From Novosphingobium sp. SG707 (GTDB taxonomy: Bacteria > Pseudomonadota > Alphaproteobacteria > Sphingomonadales > Sphingomonadaceae), in NCBI RefSeq assembly GCF_012275515.1, contig NZ_JAAZQL010000018.1:1-32408 (forward strand): 32,408 nt of DNA. The letters are read 5' to 3'. Positions 15,526 to 24,378 of the stretch are shown in pieces. The position numbers were made by a program, and so were the translations under genes. Numbering within the stretch: position 1 is the first letter of the stretch; each line of letters opens with the position of its first letter. The notes beneath the pieces are model-generated. The model was not told where the DNA came from and did no database searches. It saw only the letters and a program-made list of their open reading frames with translations.

Positions 15526-17916
15526 ATGACCAAGACTATCCACCTGTTCGCCGTGTCCAGCCTTGCCGCGCTGGCCATTGCCACGCCCGCGCTGGCTCAG
15601 CAGGCCGCCCCGGCCGCAGAACCCGCAGCAGAAGTGCCCGGCGACATCGTCGTGACCGCGCAGAAGCGCTCCGAGCGTCTGGTCGCCGTGCCGCTGGCCG
15701 TGACCGCTGTGTCGGGCGCCAGCCTTGCCAATCAGCAGATCAACGACACCGCCAGCCTGACGCGCGCCGTTCCCGCGCTGTCCTATCAGGCGGGCAATGG
15801 TCCGGGCAATTCCAGCTTCCGCATCCGCGGCGTCGGCACCCAGCTCTTCAGCTATGGCGTGGAATCGGCCGTGGCCGTGGTGGTCGATGGCGTGGTCGCC
15901 CCGCGTCAGGTGCAGGGCTTTGCTGACCTTGCCGATCTTCAGCGCGTCGAAGTGCTGCGCGGGCCGCAGGGCACGCTGTTCGGCAAGAACGCGACCGCAG
16001 GCGTCATCAACATCGTGACCGAGGCGCCCACCAACCATCTGACCGGCCATTTCGACGCCACCATCGCCGAAAAGGGCGAATATCGCGTAAAGGGTTCGGT
16101 GTCCGGACCGCTGTCCGAAAACGTCAAGGGCCGCATCAGCGGCTATTACAATGACGTGGGCGGCTTCATCTATAACGCCAACACCGGCCGCAACACCAAT
16201 GGCGTCAAGAGCTGGGGCGTGCGCGGCAAGCTGGAATGGGATGCCACCAGCAATCTCAAGATCAAGCTGCTGGCCGACATGAACAGCACGGACGCCGATT
16301 GCTGTTCGCGCGTGCCGGTCAAGATCACCACGCCCAACATGCAGACGCTGCTGGGCAATATCTCGGCCACGCCGACGAACCGCACCGTGTCGAACGATGG
16401 CGCCGGTTATTACCGCACCACCACCAACATCGTCTCGCTGCAGGGCGACCTCGATCTGGGCAAGGCCACGGTCACCTCGATCACCGCGTTCCAGCGCTTT
16501 ACCGATTCCGACCAGTTCGAGCCGGACCAGATCGCCTCGAACCCCAACCGCTATGTCGGCGCCTTCGCCTATTCGCAGTGGAACGACAATTTCAACCATG
16601 TGGCCTATAACAACTGGTCGCAGGAACTGCGCATCGGTTCGAACGGCAACAGCGACCTGACCTATGTCGCGGGCGTGTTCTACAACCACATCAACCTCAA
16701 CCGCTATCAGTCGCGCCGCCGCCTGACCTGCTCGTCGGGCGCCTCGATCGGTGCTGCCTGCTCGGGCACGCAGGTCAGCCAGTCGGCCGGGATGAACGGC
16801 ACCTATGCGGGCGACAATATCGCCGGTTTCGGCCAGATCGACTGGCGCGCCGTGGGCGGCCTGCACATCATTGCCGGTATCCGCGAACAGTATGAAGCCC
16901 AGCGCGTGACCGGCAGCAATTACGGCCCGATCAACACCGGCGACGTGCTGTTCCCCGGCACGGTCGTGTCGAACGGCACCACCCGCCGCAGCGGGTCGGC
17001 GCTGACCGGCAAGGCGGGCCTGCGCTATGAATTCAACCGCAACCTTCAGGCCTATGCCAGCTATACGCGCGGCTATAAGGCCTTTGCGCTGGATATCGAC
17101 ATCGGCACCAACTTTGCCACCCAGACCGGTCTGGCGCCCGAGCGCGTGAATGCCTACGAACTGGGCCTGAAGTGGTCGGCGCCGGGCGGTCTGCTCGACA
17201 TCAACACCGCGATCTTCCGCTCGGACTTCACCGATCTTCAGGTGCAGGCGCTGGTGACGGACGTTTCGACCGGCACGTTCAACACCGTGCTGGCCAATGC
17301 GGGCAAGTCGCGTTCGCAGGGCTTTGAAGTCGAGGCCACGCTGCGCCCCGTCAAGGGCCTGAGCATCGGCGCGAACTTCTCCTATACCGATGCCACCATC
17401 GACGTGCCGGGCCAGAGCTGCGCCATCCAGCAGCAGACGGGCCTCTCGACCTATTCCTCCAACTTCCCGTCGAACACCTGCTATCTCAAGCAGACAACGA
17501 CCGGCGGCGTGACCAGCACGTCGAGCGCGATCATCGACGTTGTGGGCGGCAAACTGCCCGCAACTCCGGCCTATCGCTTTGGCATCATCCCGCGCTATGA
17601 ACGCGACTTCGGCAATCTGACGGGCTTCATCCAGATGGCTCTCAATTATCAAAGCTCGACGATCTTCGCGCTCAATCAGGACCCGATGCTGGCGCAGGGC
17701 GCCTATACGCTGGTCGATGGCAGCATCGGCCTGCATGGGCCCGACAACCGCTGGAGTGCGACCGTGTTCGTGCGCAACATGTTCAACCAGAATTACTACA
17801 CCCAGTTGAACCACGGCACCCTGCTGGCCAACACGGCCAATTCGGGCGACCTGTGGGCGAACTTCAACAAGGACTCGCGTCGTTACTTCGGCGCGACCGT
17901 GGGCTTCCGCTTCTGA
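15526..17916 (+). CDS. TonB-dependent outer-membrane receptor (796 aa)
   Basis: An outer-membrane transporter that imports a ligand using TonB energy. Residues 1-25 are a signal peptide ending in ALA, and GDIVVTAQKRSER (39-51) leads into the plug domain, with the plug motif VLRGPQGTLFGKNATAGVIN at about 145-164. The barrel follows, with many alternating strands and aromatic girdles, and the protein ends in GFRF with the terminal Phe needed for barrel assembly. The repeat-rich sphingomonad type is often used for plant-derived glycosides and aromatics, but the sequence does not name the ligand. The A of its TGA is the first base of the next gene's ATG, so the two are coupled. A LacI-type operator lies in its promoter. 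Confidence 0.93.
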   Translation: MTKTIHLFAVSSLAALAIATPALAQQAAPAAEPAAEVPGDIVVTAQKRSERLVAVPLAVTAVSGASLANQQINDTASLTRAVPALSYQAGNGPGNSSFRIRGVGTQLFSYGVESAVAVVVDGVVAPRQVQGFADLADLQRVEVLRGPQGTLFGKNATAGVINIVTEAPTNHLTGHFDATIAEKGEYRVKGSVSGPLSENVKGRISGYYNDVGGFIYNANTGRNTNGVKSWGVRGKLEWDATSNLKIKLLADMNSTDADCCSRVPVKITTPNMQTLLGNISATPTNRTVSNDGAGYYRTTTNIVSLQGDLDLGKATVTSITAFQRFTDSDQFEPDQIASNPNRYVGAFAYSQWNDNFNHVAYNNWSQELRIGSNGNSDLTYVAGVFYNHINLNRYQSRRRLTCSSGASIGAACSGTQVSQSAGMNGTYAGDNIAGFGQIDWRAVGGLHIIAGIREQYEAQRVTGSNYGPINTGDVLFPGTVVSNGTTRRSGSALTGKAGLRYEFNRNLQAYASYTRGYKAFALDIDIGTNFATQTGLAPERVNAYELGLKWSAPGGLLDINTAIFRSDFTDLQVQALVTDVSTGTFNTVLANAGKSRSQGFEVEATLRPVKGLSIGANFSYTDATIDVPGQSCAIQQQTGLSTYSSNFPSNTCYLKQTTTGGVTSTSSAIIDVVGGKLPATPAYRFGIIPRYERDFGNLTGFIQMALNYQSSTIFALNQDPMLAQGAYTLVDGSIGLHGPDNRWSATVFVRNMFNQNYYTQLNHGTLLANTANSGDLWANFNKDSRRYFGATVGFRF

Positions 17917-19385
17917 TGCGGCGGGGCGGTTTCTCGCCCTTGGTTTCCCTCCTGCGCGCCGGGTTTTCCCTCCCGGCGCGCAGACGGTTTTGGCTGGGGC
18001 TGGCCGCTTTTGGTCTGGCGCCCCATCCAGCGCTTGCCTCTGCGGCGGCTCCAGTCAAACCACGTATCCTTGTCCTGACCGACATTGGCAATGAGCCCGA
18101 CGATTCCGAAAGCCTCGTCCGCCTGCTGCTCTATGCCAATGAATTCGACATTGCCGCGATCATCGCCACCACATCGACGTGGCAGCGCGACCGGGTTCGC
18201 CCCGACCTGATCGACCAGCGCCTCGACGCCTATGCGCAGGTCTGGCCCAATCTGACCCATCACGCCGATGGCTATCCATCGCCCGACACCCTGCGCCAGC
18301 GCCGTATTGCGGGCGCGCCGCTCTATGGCATGAAGGGCGTTGGCAAGGGGCATGACACCAAGGCCAGCGCCGCCATCATCGCCGCCGTCGACGCGGGCAG
18401 CGCGACGCGCCCGCTCTGGGTCCTGGCATGGAGCGGCGTCACCGATCTGGCGCAGGCCCTCTGGCATATCCGCGCCACGCGCAGCCCGGCCGATCAGGCC
18501 CGTTTCTTAAGCAAACTGCGCGTCTATTCGATTTCCGATCAGGATGACGCCGGACCATGGGCGCGTCGGAATTTCTCCTCGCTCTTCTGGATCGCCAGCA
18601 TCCACGGCTGGGGCCAATATACCATGGCGGCATGGAGCGGCATTTCCGGCGACCGCCGCAGCGCCGAACAATGGCCCGACCGCGACAAGGTGATGGACCC
18701 ATGGCTGGAGGCCAATATCCGCCGTGGTCCGCTGGGCGCGCTCTATCCCTTGCCCGCCTTCATCATGGAGGGCGACACGCCCTCGCTGCTCTATATGATC
18801 CCCAATGGTCTGTCCGACCCTGAAAGGCCCGATTGGGGCTCGTGGGGCGGGCGCTATATGGCGGCGGCTCCGGGGGCCGGATTGCATGCCGACACCAAGG
18901 ATGTCTTCACCCGCGATGGCGCGACCTATGCGGGCAATCAGGCGACGATCTATCGCTGGCGCGGCGCCTTTCAGAATGACTTTGCCGCGCGCATGGCATG
19001 GACGCTGACGCCTGATCGCGCCAAGGCCAACCATGCGCCCGAGGCCGTCGTCAATGGCGAGTCGGGCCGCGCGCCCTTGCGCATCACGGTGCAGGCGGGC
19101 GAGACGATCCGCCTCGATGCGGGCCAGTCGCGCGATCCTGATGGCGACGCACTGAGCGCCCATTGGTGGCAATATCGCGATGTCGGCGGCATTCCGCCTC
19201 AGGCCCCCGCCACCATCGCCGCGCCCGATGCCATGGCAACCGCCATCACCATGCCCATGGTGGGCGCCCCGCGCGACCTGCATGTCATCCTCGAACTGTC
19301 CGATCGCGGCGCGCCCGCGATGCTGGCCTATCGACGTATCATCATCACCGTTTTACCAGTCGCGGCGGCAAAACCGGCGCAATAG
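17916..19385 (+). CDS. Sde182/DUF1593 nucleoside-hydrolase-like exported protein (489 aa)
   Basis: After a signal peptide (about 1-44, with a basic segment and LGLAAFGLAPHPALASA) the protein has the DUF1593 (Sde182 nucleoside-hydrolase-like) domain. LVLTDIGNEPDDSESLVRLL at 52-71 carries the aspartate cluster (Asp62, Asp63) that binds Ca2+ in nucleoside hydrolases. The WVLAWSGVTDLAQAL, VYSISDQDDAGPW and IHGWGQY segments follow. A C-terminal Ig-like domain starts near 390 (AGETIRLDAGQSRDPDGDAL). The family was named after a cellulose-binding Saccharophagus protein; its true substrate is little known, and N-ribosidase or glycosidase activity is possible. It overlaps the receptor stop by 1 nt. 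I set the start at 17916 for that overlap and for the signal peptide. Confidence 0.85.
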   Translation: MRRGGFSPLVSLLRAGFSLPARRRFWLGLAAFGLAPHPALASAAAPVKPRILVLTDIGNEPDDSESLVRLLLYANEFDIAAIIATTSTWQRDRVRPDLIDQRLDAYAQVWPNLTHHADGYPSPDTLRQRRIAGAPLYGMKGVGKGHDTKASAAIIAAVDAGSATRPLWVLAWSGVTDLAQALWHIRATRSPADQARFLSKLRVYSISDQDDAGPWARRNFSSLFWIASIHGWGQYTMAAWSGISGDRRSAEQWPDRDKVMDPWLEANIRRGPLGALYPLPAFIMEGDTPSLLYMIPNGLSDPERPDWGSWGGRYMAAAPGAGLHADTKDVFTRDGATYAGNQATIYRWRGAFQNDFAARMAWTLTPDRAKANHAPEAVVNGESGRAPLRITVQAGETIRLDAGQSRDPDGDALSAHWWQYRDVGGIPPQAPATIAAPDAMATAITMPMVGAPRDLHVILELSDRGAPAMLAYRRIIITVLPVAAAKPAQ

Positions 19386-19413
19386 GCCCAACTTTTTGGA
19401 AAAGCAGACAAAG

Positions 19414-20733
19414 ATGCAAACCCAGGAGCAATCTTCCGCCCCATGGCCCTCGGCGGGCCGCGCATGGTGGGTGGCCATTGTGCTGATGCTGGCCAACACG
19501 CTGGCCTTTATCGACCGTCAGGCGCTGGCCCTGCTGGTTCAGCCGATCAAGCAGGATCTGGGCATTTCCGATACGGCGATCAGCCTGCTTTACGGCCTGT
19601 CCTTCACGCTGTTCTACATTGCGGTGGGTCTGCCGATTGCGCGTCTGGCGGATCGGTCAAACCGGCGCAACATCGTGGCGGGCGCGATCTTTGTGTGGAG
19701 CGTGGCCACCAGCCTTTGCGGTCTGGCGCGCAGCTTTACCATGCTGTTTGCCGCCCGCGTGGGCGTTGGCGCGGGTGAGGGCGGGCTGACGCCTTCGGCC
19801 CTCTCGCTGCTGTCGGATTATTTCCCCAAGGAGCGCCTGCCGCTGGCCATGTCGATTTATCAGATCGGCATTTATCTGGGCAATGCCTCGGCGCTGGTGA
19901 TCGGCGGCGTGGTCTTCACCCATATCCAGCCGACCGCCTCGATCATCCTGCCGATCTTTGGCGCGATGAAGGGGTGGCAACTGGTGTTTCTGCTGCTGGG
20001 CCTGCCTGGCATTGTGCTGGCGGCGGTGACGTTCACTCTGCGCGAACCGGCCCGTCAGGGCGTCGGCGCCAAGGAACCGAGCGCGCCGCTCTCGCAATTC
20101 TTTGCCCATATCGGCGCGCGCCGCCGGGCCTATATCGGCATCATGCTGGGCTTTGCGCTGATGATCCTTGTCGGCAATGGCACGGCGGTCTGGGTCCCGG
20201 CCTTCTTTGAGCGCACCTATGGCTGGACCACGGCCTCGGTGGGCAAGATCCTTGGCCCGGTCATCTTCCTGTGCGGCACGACCGGCGCGCTGACGGGCGG
20301 CTATGTCGCCACGGTGCTGCGCCGCCGGGGCATGGCGCATGGCAATCTGGTCGCTGCGCTTTTCGGCTTCTGCATGCTGGTGCCGATCACCATCGGCTTT
20401 CCCTTGATGCCCAACCCCTATGTGGCGCTGGCGCTGGTGGGGGTGATGAACTTCTTTGCCGGGTTCAATTACGGCGGCGGTCTTGCCACGCTTCAGGAAC
20501 TGACGCCCAACCGGATGCGCGCGCTGATGTCGGCGGCCTATATGCTGACGATCAATCTGATCGGCGCGGCGCTTGGCCCGACTGCCATCGCGCTGGTCAC
20601 CGATTACTGGTTCCACGATCCCAAGTCGCTCAATCTGGCGATCTCGCTGGTTTGCGCGGTGGCCTCGCCGCTCTCGGTGGTGCTGTTGTGGATGGGGATG
20701 CGCGATTATCGGCGCATCCTTGCATCCCAGTAA
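19414..20733 (+). CDS. MFS transporter, spinster-like (439 aa)
   Basis: A 12-helix major facilitator. The first helix (VAIVLMLANTLAFIDRQALA) is followed by loop 2/3 GLPIARLADRSNRRNIVA (the MFS A motif) and helix 4/5 FAARVGVGAGEGGLTPSALS. This RxGVGxGEG pattern is typical of spinster-type transporters. The second half repeats the layout (FGFNYGGGLATLQELTPNR-like loop near 370). It should carry a solute across the inner membrane with protons. Position downstream of the TonB receptor and the Sde182-like protein suggests import of the compound that the receptor brings in. The start at 19414 lies 28 nt after the previous stop, with a weak GGAAAAG site. The substrate is unknown. Confidence 0.88.
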   Translation: MQTQEQSSAPWPSAGRAWWVAIVLMLANTLAFIDRQALALLVQPIKQDLGISDTAISLLYGLSFTLFYIAVGLPIARLADRSNRRNIVAGAIFVWSVATSLCGLARSFTMLFAARVGVGAGEGGLTPSALSLLSDYFPKERLPLAMSIYQIGIYLGNASALVIGGVVFTHIQPTASIILPIFGAMKGWQLVFLLLGLPGIVLAAVTFTLREPARQGVGAKEPSAPLSQFFAHIGARRRAYIGIMLGFALMILVGNGTAVWVPAFFERTYGWTTASVGKILGPVIFLCGTTGALTGGYVATVLRRRGMAHGNLVAALFGFCMLVPITIGFPLMPNPYVALALVGVMNFFAGFNYGGGLATLQELTPNRMRALMSAAYMLTINLIGAALGPTAIALVTDYWFHDPKSLNLAISLVCAVASPLSVVLLWMGMRDYRRILASQ

Positions 20734-20747
20734 TTCAGGCCTGACAA

Positions 20748-21800
20748 TCAGGTGCTTTCGCGCGTGACGATCTGATAGGGGTGCCACTGGGCGGTAAAGG
20801 GGCGGTCGGCCTCGCCGTCGCGGTGGCGCTCCACCAGCCAGTTGGTGGCCTGCGCGGCCATCAGGTCGATATCCTGACGCACCGTGGTCAGCGGCGGCCA
20901 GATCTTGACCGCGATGGGCGCATCGTCAAACCCGGCCACAGCGACATCCTGCGGAATGCGCAGGCCCCGGCGATGCGCGGCCAGTACGACGCCCGCCGCC
21001 ATATCATCATTGCTGGCAAAGATTGCATCGGGCGGAGTTTTCAGGTCGAGCAGGGCGGCGCCCGCACTCAGGCCCGATTCAAAGGTGAAATCACCCGGCG
21101 CGATCAAGGTAGGGTCCAGCCCCAGCCCCCGCGCCGAGAGCGCGGCGCCATAGCCTTCAAAACGCGCCTTGCTGGCCGAATGGGTCGATGCGCCCAGCAC
21201 GAAACCGATGCGCCTGTATCCCCGGTCGAGCAGGTGATTGGTCATGTCCATCGCCGCGCCGCGCTCGTCAATGCCCACCACGTCCATGTCATCCAGCGCC
21301 CGCCCGCAGGCAATCGCGGCAATCGGCACGCCAAGCCCGGCGATGGTCGAGCTGCCAGAGAGCATCTCATTATAGGGCGGGGCAAGCAGGATCGCGCTGG
21401 CCCCGCTGCGCACGAGGGAGGACACGGCCTCAATCGCGGCGGCGGCGGACAGGTCGTCGCATTTGCGGATGATGATCTGGGCGCCCGCGCGCGCGGCGGC
21501 GTTCAGCGCCCCCACCAGCATGGCCGAGAGAAACGCATTCTGCGCATTGCGATAGACGATGCCGATGCGGGGAGAACGCGCACTGGCCAAAGAGCGGGCG
21601 GCCGCGTTGGGCACATAGCCCAGATCCTCCACCGCCTTCAAAACTGCCGCCCGCGTCGCCTCGCGCACGCTCTTGGTGCCGTTCAGGACATGGGAAACCG
21701 TCATCGGGCTGACCCCGGCCAGATCGGCCACCGACTGGATGGTGATGCTCTGGCGCGAACGTCTGGACCGGGCGGGGATGGGGTTTGACATGATCGGCAT
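20748..21800 (-). CDS. LacI-family transcriptional repressor, candidate XylR-like (350 aa)
   Basis: The N-terminus has the LacI helix-turn-helix and hinge: IQSVADLAGVSPMTVSHVLN at 21-40 and LGYVPNAAARSLAS as the hinge helix. A periplasmic-binding-like core follows, with IGIVYRNAQNAFLSAML, ASNDDMAAGVVLAAHRRGL and FDDAPIAVKIWPPLTTV, typical of sugar-sensing repressors. The start at 21800 is reasonable; a second ATG at 21791 is possible. The gene faces the MFS transporter tail to tail and is divergent from the gentisate operon, with TAGCGCTA sites between. As recalled, Caulobacter XylR binds a CG-centred palindrome with a TAGCGCTA-like core upstream of xylX, which makes this gene the best candidate for the regulator of the whole locus. 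The inducer is inferred to be xylose or a derivative. Confidence 0.88.
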   Translation of the reverse strand: MPIMSNPIPARSRRSRQSITIQSVADLAGVSPMTVSHVLNGTKSVREATRAAVLKAVEDLGYVPNAAARSLASARSPRIGIVYRNAQNAFLSAMLVGALNAAARAGAQIIIRKCDDLSAAAAIEAVSSLVRSGASAILLAPPYNEMLSGSSTIAGLGVPIAAIACGRALDDMDVVGIDERGAAMDMTNHLLDRGYRRIGFVLGASTHSASKARFEGYGAALSARGLGLDPTLIAPGDFTFESGLSAGAALLDLKTPPDAIFASNDDMAAGVVLAAHRRGLRIPQDVAVAGFDDAPIAVKIWPPLTTVRQDIDLMAAQATNWLVERHRDGEADRPFTAQWHPYQIVTREST

Positions 21801-21848
21801 CGGTCCATTCGTGATCGGGCCCGCAACAGCTTGGCCCCCTGCCGTTTC

Positions 21849-21854
21849 AGCGCT
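21849..21854. promoter_or_regulatory. Degenerate second operator half in the lacI/gentisate control region
   Basis: TTTCAGCGCTACGA contains the AGCGCT centre with a partial match to the flanks of the full site. Its centre is 56 bp from that of the full TAGCGCTA site at 21904-21911. Paired sites at such spacing can be bridged by a LacI-type tetramer or serve the divergent lacI promoter. Weaker evidence than the full sites. Confidence 0.35.
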
Positions 21855-21887
21855 ACGAGAGAGCAGGGGCAGAGCGCAAGCCCTCGA

Positions 21888-21915
21888 TTGCGAAACTCTG
21901 GTATAGCGCTACAAT
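21888..21915 (+). promoter_or_regulatory. Promoter of the gentisate operon with embedded TAGCGCTA operator
   Basis: TTGCGA at 21888-21893 and TACAAT at 21910-21915 are 16 bp apart and form a good promoter. The palindrome TAGCGCTA (21904-21911) sits in the spacer and runs into the -10, so a bound repressor would exclude RNA polymerase. The predicted start is about 74 nt before the gentisate dioxygenase ATG at 21996. Confidence 0.6.
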
Positions 21916-21995
21916 TTTTTGGTTGCGCGTGCCATCACTTTTCGCCAGATGAGGAGGCAGAGCCAAATCTGTTCCCGAGTTGAGAGGATTCGACA

Positions 21996-23042
21996 ATGAC
22001 GCTGGCGAATGAGCAGCAGGCCCAGTTGCATGCGCTCTATGATGAAATGGCTCCCTCCTATCTGACGCCTTTGTGGGAATCCCTGGCCGATCTGGTGCGC
22101 CCGTTTCCGCGCTCTGCGGCCCATGCCCATCGGTGGAATTATGACGAGGCCCGCAATTACCTGATGCGCGCCGGCGACCTGATCAGCGCGGAAAAGGCCG
22201 AGCGCCGCGTGCTGATCCTGGAAAACCCCGGCCTGCCCGGTCAATCCGCGATCACGCCCAGCCTCTATGCGGGCCTGCAACTGATCCTGCCGGGCGAAGT
22301 CGCCCCCTGCCATCGCCACAGCCAGTCGGCGCTGCGCTTTGTGATGGAGGGCGAGGGCGCCTTTACTGCGCTGGACGGCGAAAAGGCGATCATGCGCCCC
22401 TTCGACCTCGTGCTGACGCCGGGCGGCCAGTGGCATGATCATGGCAATCCCAGCGACAAGCCGATGATCTGGCTCGATGGTCTGGATATTCCCACCGTCC
22501 GCCTGTTCGACGCGCAATTTGCCGAACACTATGACGGCAAAGCTTTCCCCGAAAGCGCGCCTGCGGGCGATACGCTGGCCCGTTATGGCCACAACATGCG
22601 GCCCATGCGCGGCACGGCGGCCGACCGCCGCCCCGCGCATCAGCCCTTGTTCCACTACCCCTATGCCCAGTGGCGCCCCGCTCTGGACGCGCTGGCGGCC
22701 AGCGGCGATATCGACCCGCATATGGGCCATGCGCTGGAATTCACCAATCCGGCCGATGGCGGGCCGATCATGCCCACCATCGCGGCCCATGTTCGCCTGA
22801 TCCCCGCCGGTTTTGCAACCAAACCGCGCAAGTCCAGCGACGGCACAATCTTTGTCGTGGTCGAAGGCAGCGGCACCGCCAAGGTGGGCGACACCGAAAT
22901 CAACCTGTCCGAACGCGACGTTTTCGCCGTGCCTTCGTGGAGCGAACTGGTGCTTCAGGCAAGCGAGACGCTCGTGCTGTTTGCCTATTCGGACAAGGCC
23001 AGCCAAGAAAAACTGAACCTCTACCGTGAATGGAACTCGTAA
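21996..23042 (+). CDS. Gentisate 1,2-dioxygenase (348 aa)
   Basis: A bicupin iron enzyme that opens the ring of gentisate (2,5-dihydroxybenzoate) with O2 to give maleylpyruvate. The helical start (LYDEMAPSYLTPLWESLADL) matches the family. The first cupin holds the metal site: His106 and His108 in CHRHSQ, followed by LRFVMEGEG, and His147 in GGQWHDHG; DGLDIP and the second cupin (GTIFVVVEGSGTAKVG, FAVPSWSELVLQA) follow. Length and layout are those of gentisate dioxygenases; related salicylate or 1-hydroxy-2-naphthoate dioxygenases are the alternative. The next two genes encode exactly the two later steps of the gentisate pathway, which settles the call. It is the first gene of a four-gene operon under a LacI-type operator. 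No gene that makes gentisate is visible. Confidence 0.9.
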   Translation: MTLANEQQAQLHALYDEMAPSYLTPLWESLADLVRPFPRSAAHAHRWNYDEARNYLMRAGDLISAEKAERRVLILENPGLPGQSAITPSLYAGLQLILPGEVAPCHRHSQSALRFVMEGEGAFTALDGEKAIMRPFDLVLTPGGQWHDHGNPSDKPMIWLDGLDIPTVRLFDAQFAEHYDGKAFPESAPAGDTLARYGHNMRPMRGTAADRRPAHQPLFHYPYAQWRPALDALAASGDIDPHMGHALEFTNPADGGPIMPTIAAHVRLIPAGFATKPRKSSDGTIFVVVEGSGTAKVGDTEINLSERDVFAVPSWSELVLQASETLVLFAYSDKASQEKLNLYREWNS

Positions 23043-23043
23043 G

Positions 23044-23739
23044 ATGACGCTGTTTGCACCTCCGGCTCCGATCATCGCCGAAACCACCGAAGGCAAGGGC
23101 TTCCCGGTCCGCCGCCTGTTCTGCATCGGGCGCAATTATGCCGCCCATGCCCGCGAAATGGGCAAGGATCCCACGCGCGAGGCGCCCTTCTTCTTCACCA
23201 AATGGGCCGAAACCGTTGTGCCCAGCGGCACGACCATCGCCTATCCGCCCGAAACCGCCAATTTCCACTATGAGGCCGAACTGGTCGTGGCGATCGGAAA
23301 GGGCGGTCGCAACATTGCCGAATCCGATGCGCTGAGCCACGTTTACGGCTATGCCACCGGCCTCGACATGACGCGGCGCGACGTTCAGCTTGAAGCGCGC
23401 GACAAGGGCCGCCCCTGGGACACCGGCAAGAATGTCGAACAGTCCAGCCCGCTGGGCATCATCCATCCGGTTTCGGAAACGGGCGAGCTCAAGACCGGCC
23501 GCATCAGCCTGACCGTCAATGGCGACATCAAGCAGGACGCCGATCTGGCCGACCTGATCTGGAGCGTGGACGAGGTGATCGCCTATGTCTCGCGCTTTTA
23601 TCGTCTTGAGCCGGGCGACCTGATCTACACCGGCACGCCCGCCGGCGTCGGCGCGGTGGTGACGGGCGACGAGATCGTGATCTCGGTCGAAGGCCTGACG
23701 CCCTGCACGATCAAGGTCGGGCCCAAGGCCGATGTCTGA
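23044..23739 (+). CDS. Fumarylpyruvate hydrolase (FAH family, 231 aa)
   Basis: This enzyme splits fumarylpyruvate into fumarate and pyruvate, the last step of the gentisate pathway. The FAH fold is clear: RLFCIGRNYAAHAREMG at 24-40, metal ligands Glu77 and Glu79 in HYEAELVVAIGKGG and Asp108 in ATGLDMTRRD, and the end LEPGDLIYTGTPAGVGAVV. Its short length (231 aa) is that of fumarylpyruvate hydrolases (NagK-like) rather than of the 420-aa fumarylacetoacetate hydrolases. The ATG lies 1 nt after the dioxygenase stop, and the end overlaps the isomerase start by 8 nt, so the three genes are translated together. Confidence 0.9.
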   Translation: MTLFAPPAPIIAETTEGKGFPVRRLFCIGRNYAAHAREMGKDPTREAPFFFTKWAETVVPSGTTIAYPPETANFHYEAELVVAIGKGGRNIAESDALSHVYGYATGLDMTRRDVQLEARDKGRPWDTGKNVEQSSPLGIIHPVSETGELKTGRISLTVNGDIKQDADLADLIWSVDEVIAYVSRFYRLEPGDLIYTGTPAGVGAVVTGDEIVISVEGLTPCTIKVGPKADV

Positions 23740-24358
23740 GCCGCTGCTGCACGGCTTTTTCCGCTCGGGCGCATCCTATCGGGTGCGCATCGCGCTGGGG
23801 CTGAAGGGCATCGCCTATGGCAATGTCAGCTACAGCCTGCGCGATGGGGCGCAGCGTTCGCCCGCCTATCTGGCGCTTAACCCGCAAGGGCTGGTGCCCG
23901 CGTTGGAGATCGACGGGACGGTGCTGACGCAAAGTTTGGCGATCATCGAATATCTCGATGAAACGCATGACGGCCCGCGTTTGCTGCCCGCCGATCCGAT
24001 CCTGCGCGCCCATGTCCGCGCGGCGGCGCAGGTCATCGCCATCGACACGCATCCGATCCAGAACCTGAAAGTGCTGGGCTGGGTGAAGGCGCTGGGCGGT
24101 GATGAAAGCGCATGGGCTGCCCGCGTGATCGAGGAAGGCTTTGCCGCTTTTGACGCGCTGATCGCGCCTTATGCGGGCCGGTTCTGCTTTGGCGATACGG
24201 TGACTTTGGCTGATGTGTGCCTTGTGCCGCAACTGGTCAACGCGCGCCGCTTTGGCGCGAAGGATATCCCCGCGCGCCTGCTGGCCATCGAGGAAGCCTG
24301 TCTGGCGCTGCCCGCTTTTGATGCGGCGCGCCCGGAAAACCAGCCCGACGCTGTATAA
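23732..24358 (+). CDS. Maleylpyruvate isomerase, glutathione-dependent zeta-class GST (208 aa)
   Basis: This enzyme turns maleylpyruvate into fumarylpyruvate, with glutathione as cofactor. The thioredoxin-like half has the zeta-class motif RSGASYRVRIALGLKGI at about 11-27 (the SSxSxRVRIAL signature) and the glutathione-binding NPQGLVPALE and QSLAIIEYLDE. The C-terminal helical half shows ADVCLVPQLVNARRFG, typical of maleylacetoacetate/maleylpyruvate isomerases. Those two activities cannot be separated from the sequence; the partner genes point to maleylpyruvate. It overlaps the hydrolase gene by 8 nt. Confidence 0.88.
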   Translation: MSEPLLHGFFRSGASYRVRIALGLKGIAYGNVSYSLRDGAQRSPAYLALNPQGLVPALEIDGTVLTQSLAIIEYLDETHDGPRLLPADPILRAHVRAAAQVIAIDTHPIQNLKVLGWVKALGGDESAWAARVIEEGFAAFDALIAPYAGRFCFGDTVTLADVCLVPQLVNARRFGAKDIPARLLAIEEACLALPAFDAARPENQPDAV

Positions 24359-24378
24359 AACCTTTGGAGATACCGCCC

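Noticed and set aside
15364..17814. An 816-codon open frame on the minus strand
   Set aside because: It is the GC-rich antisense shadow of the TonB receptor gene; composition is His/Arg/Gly-rich with no domains, while the plus frame has a signal peptide, plug and barrel.
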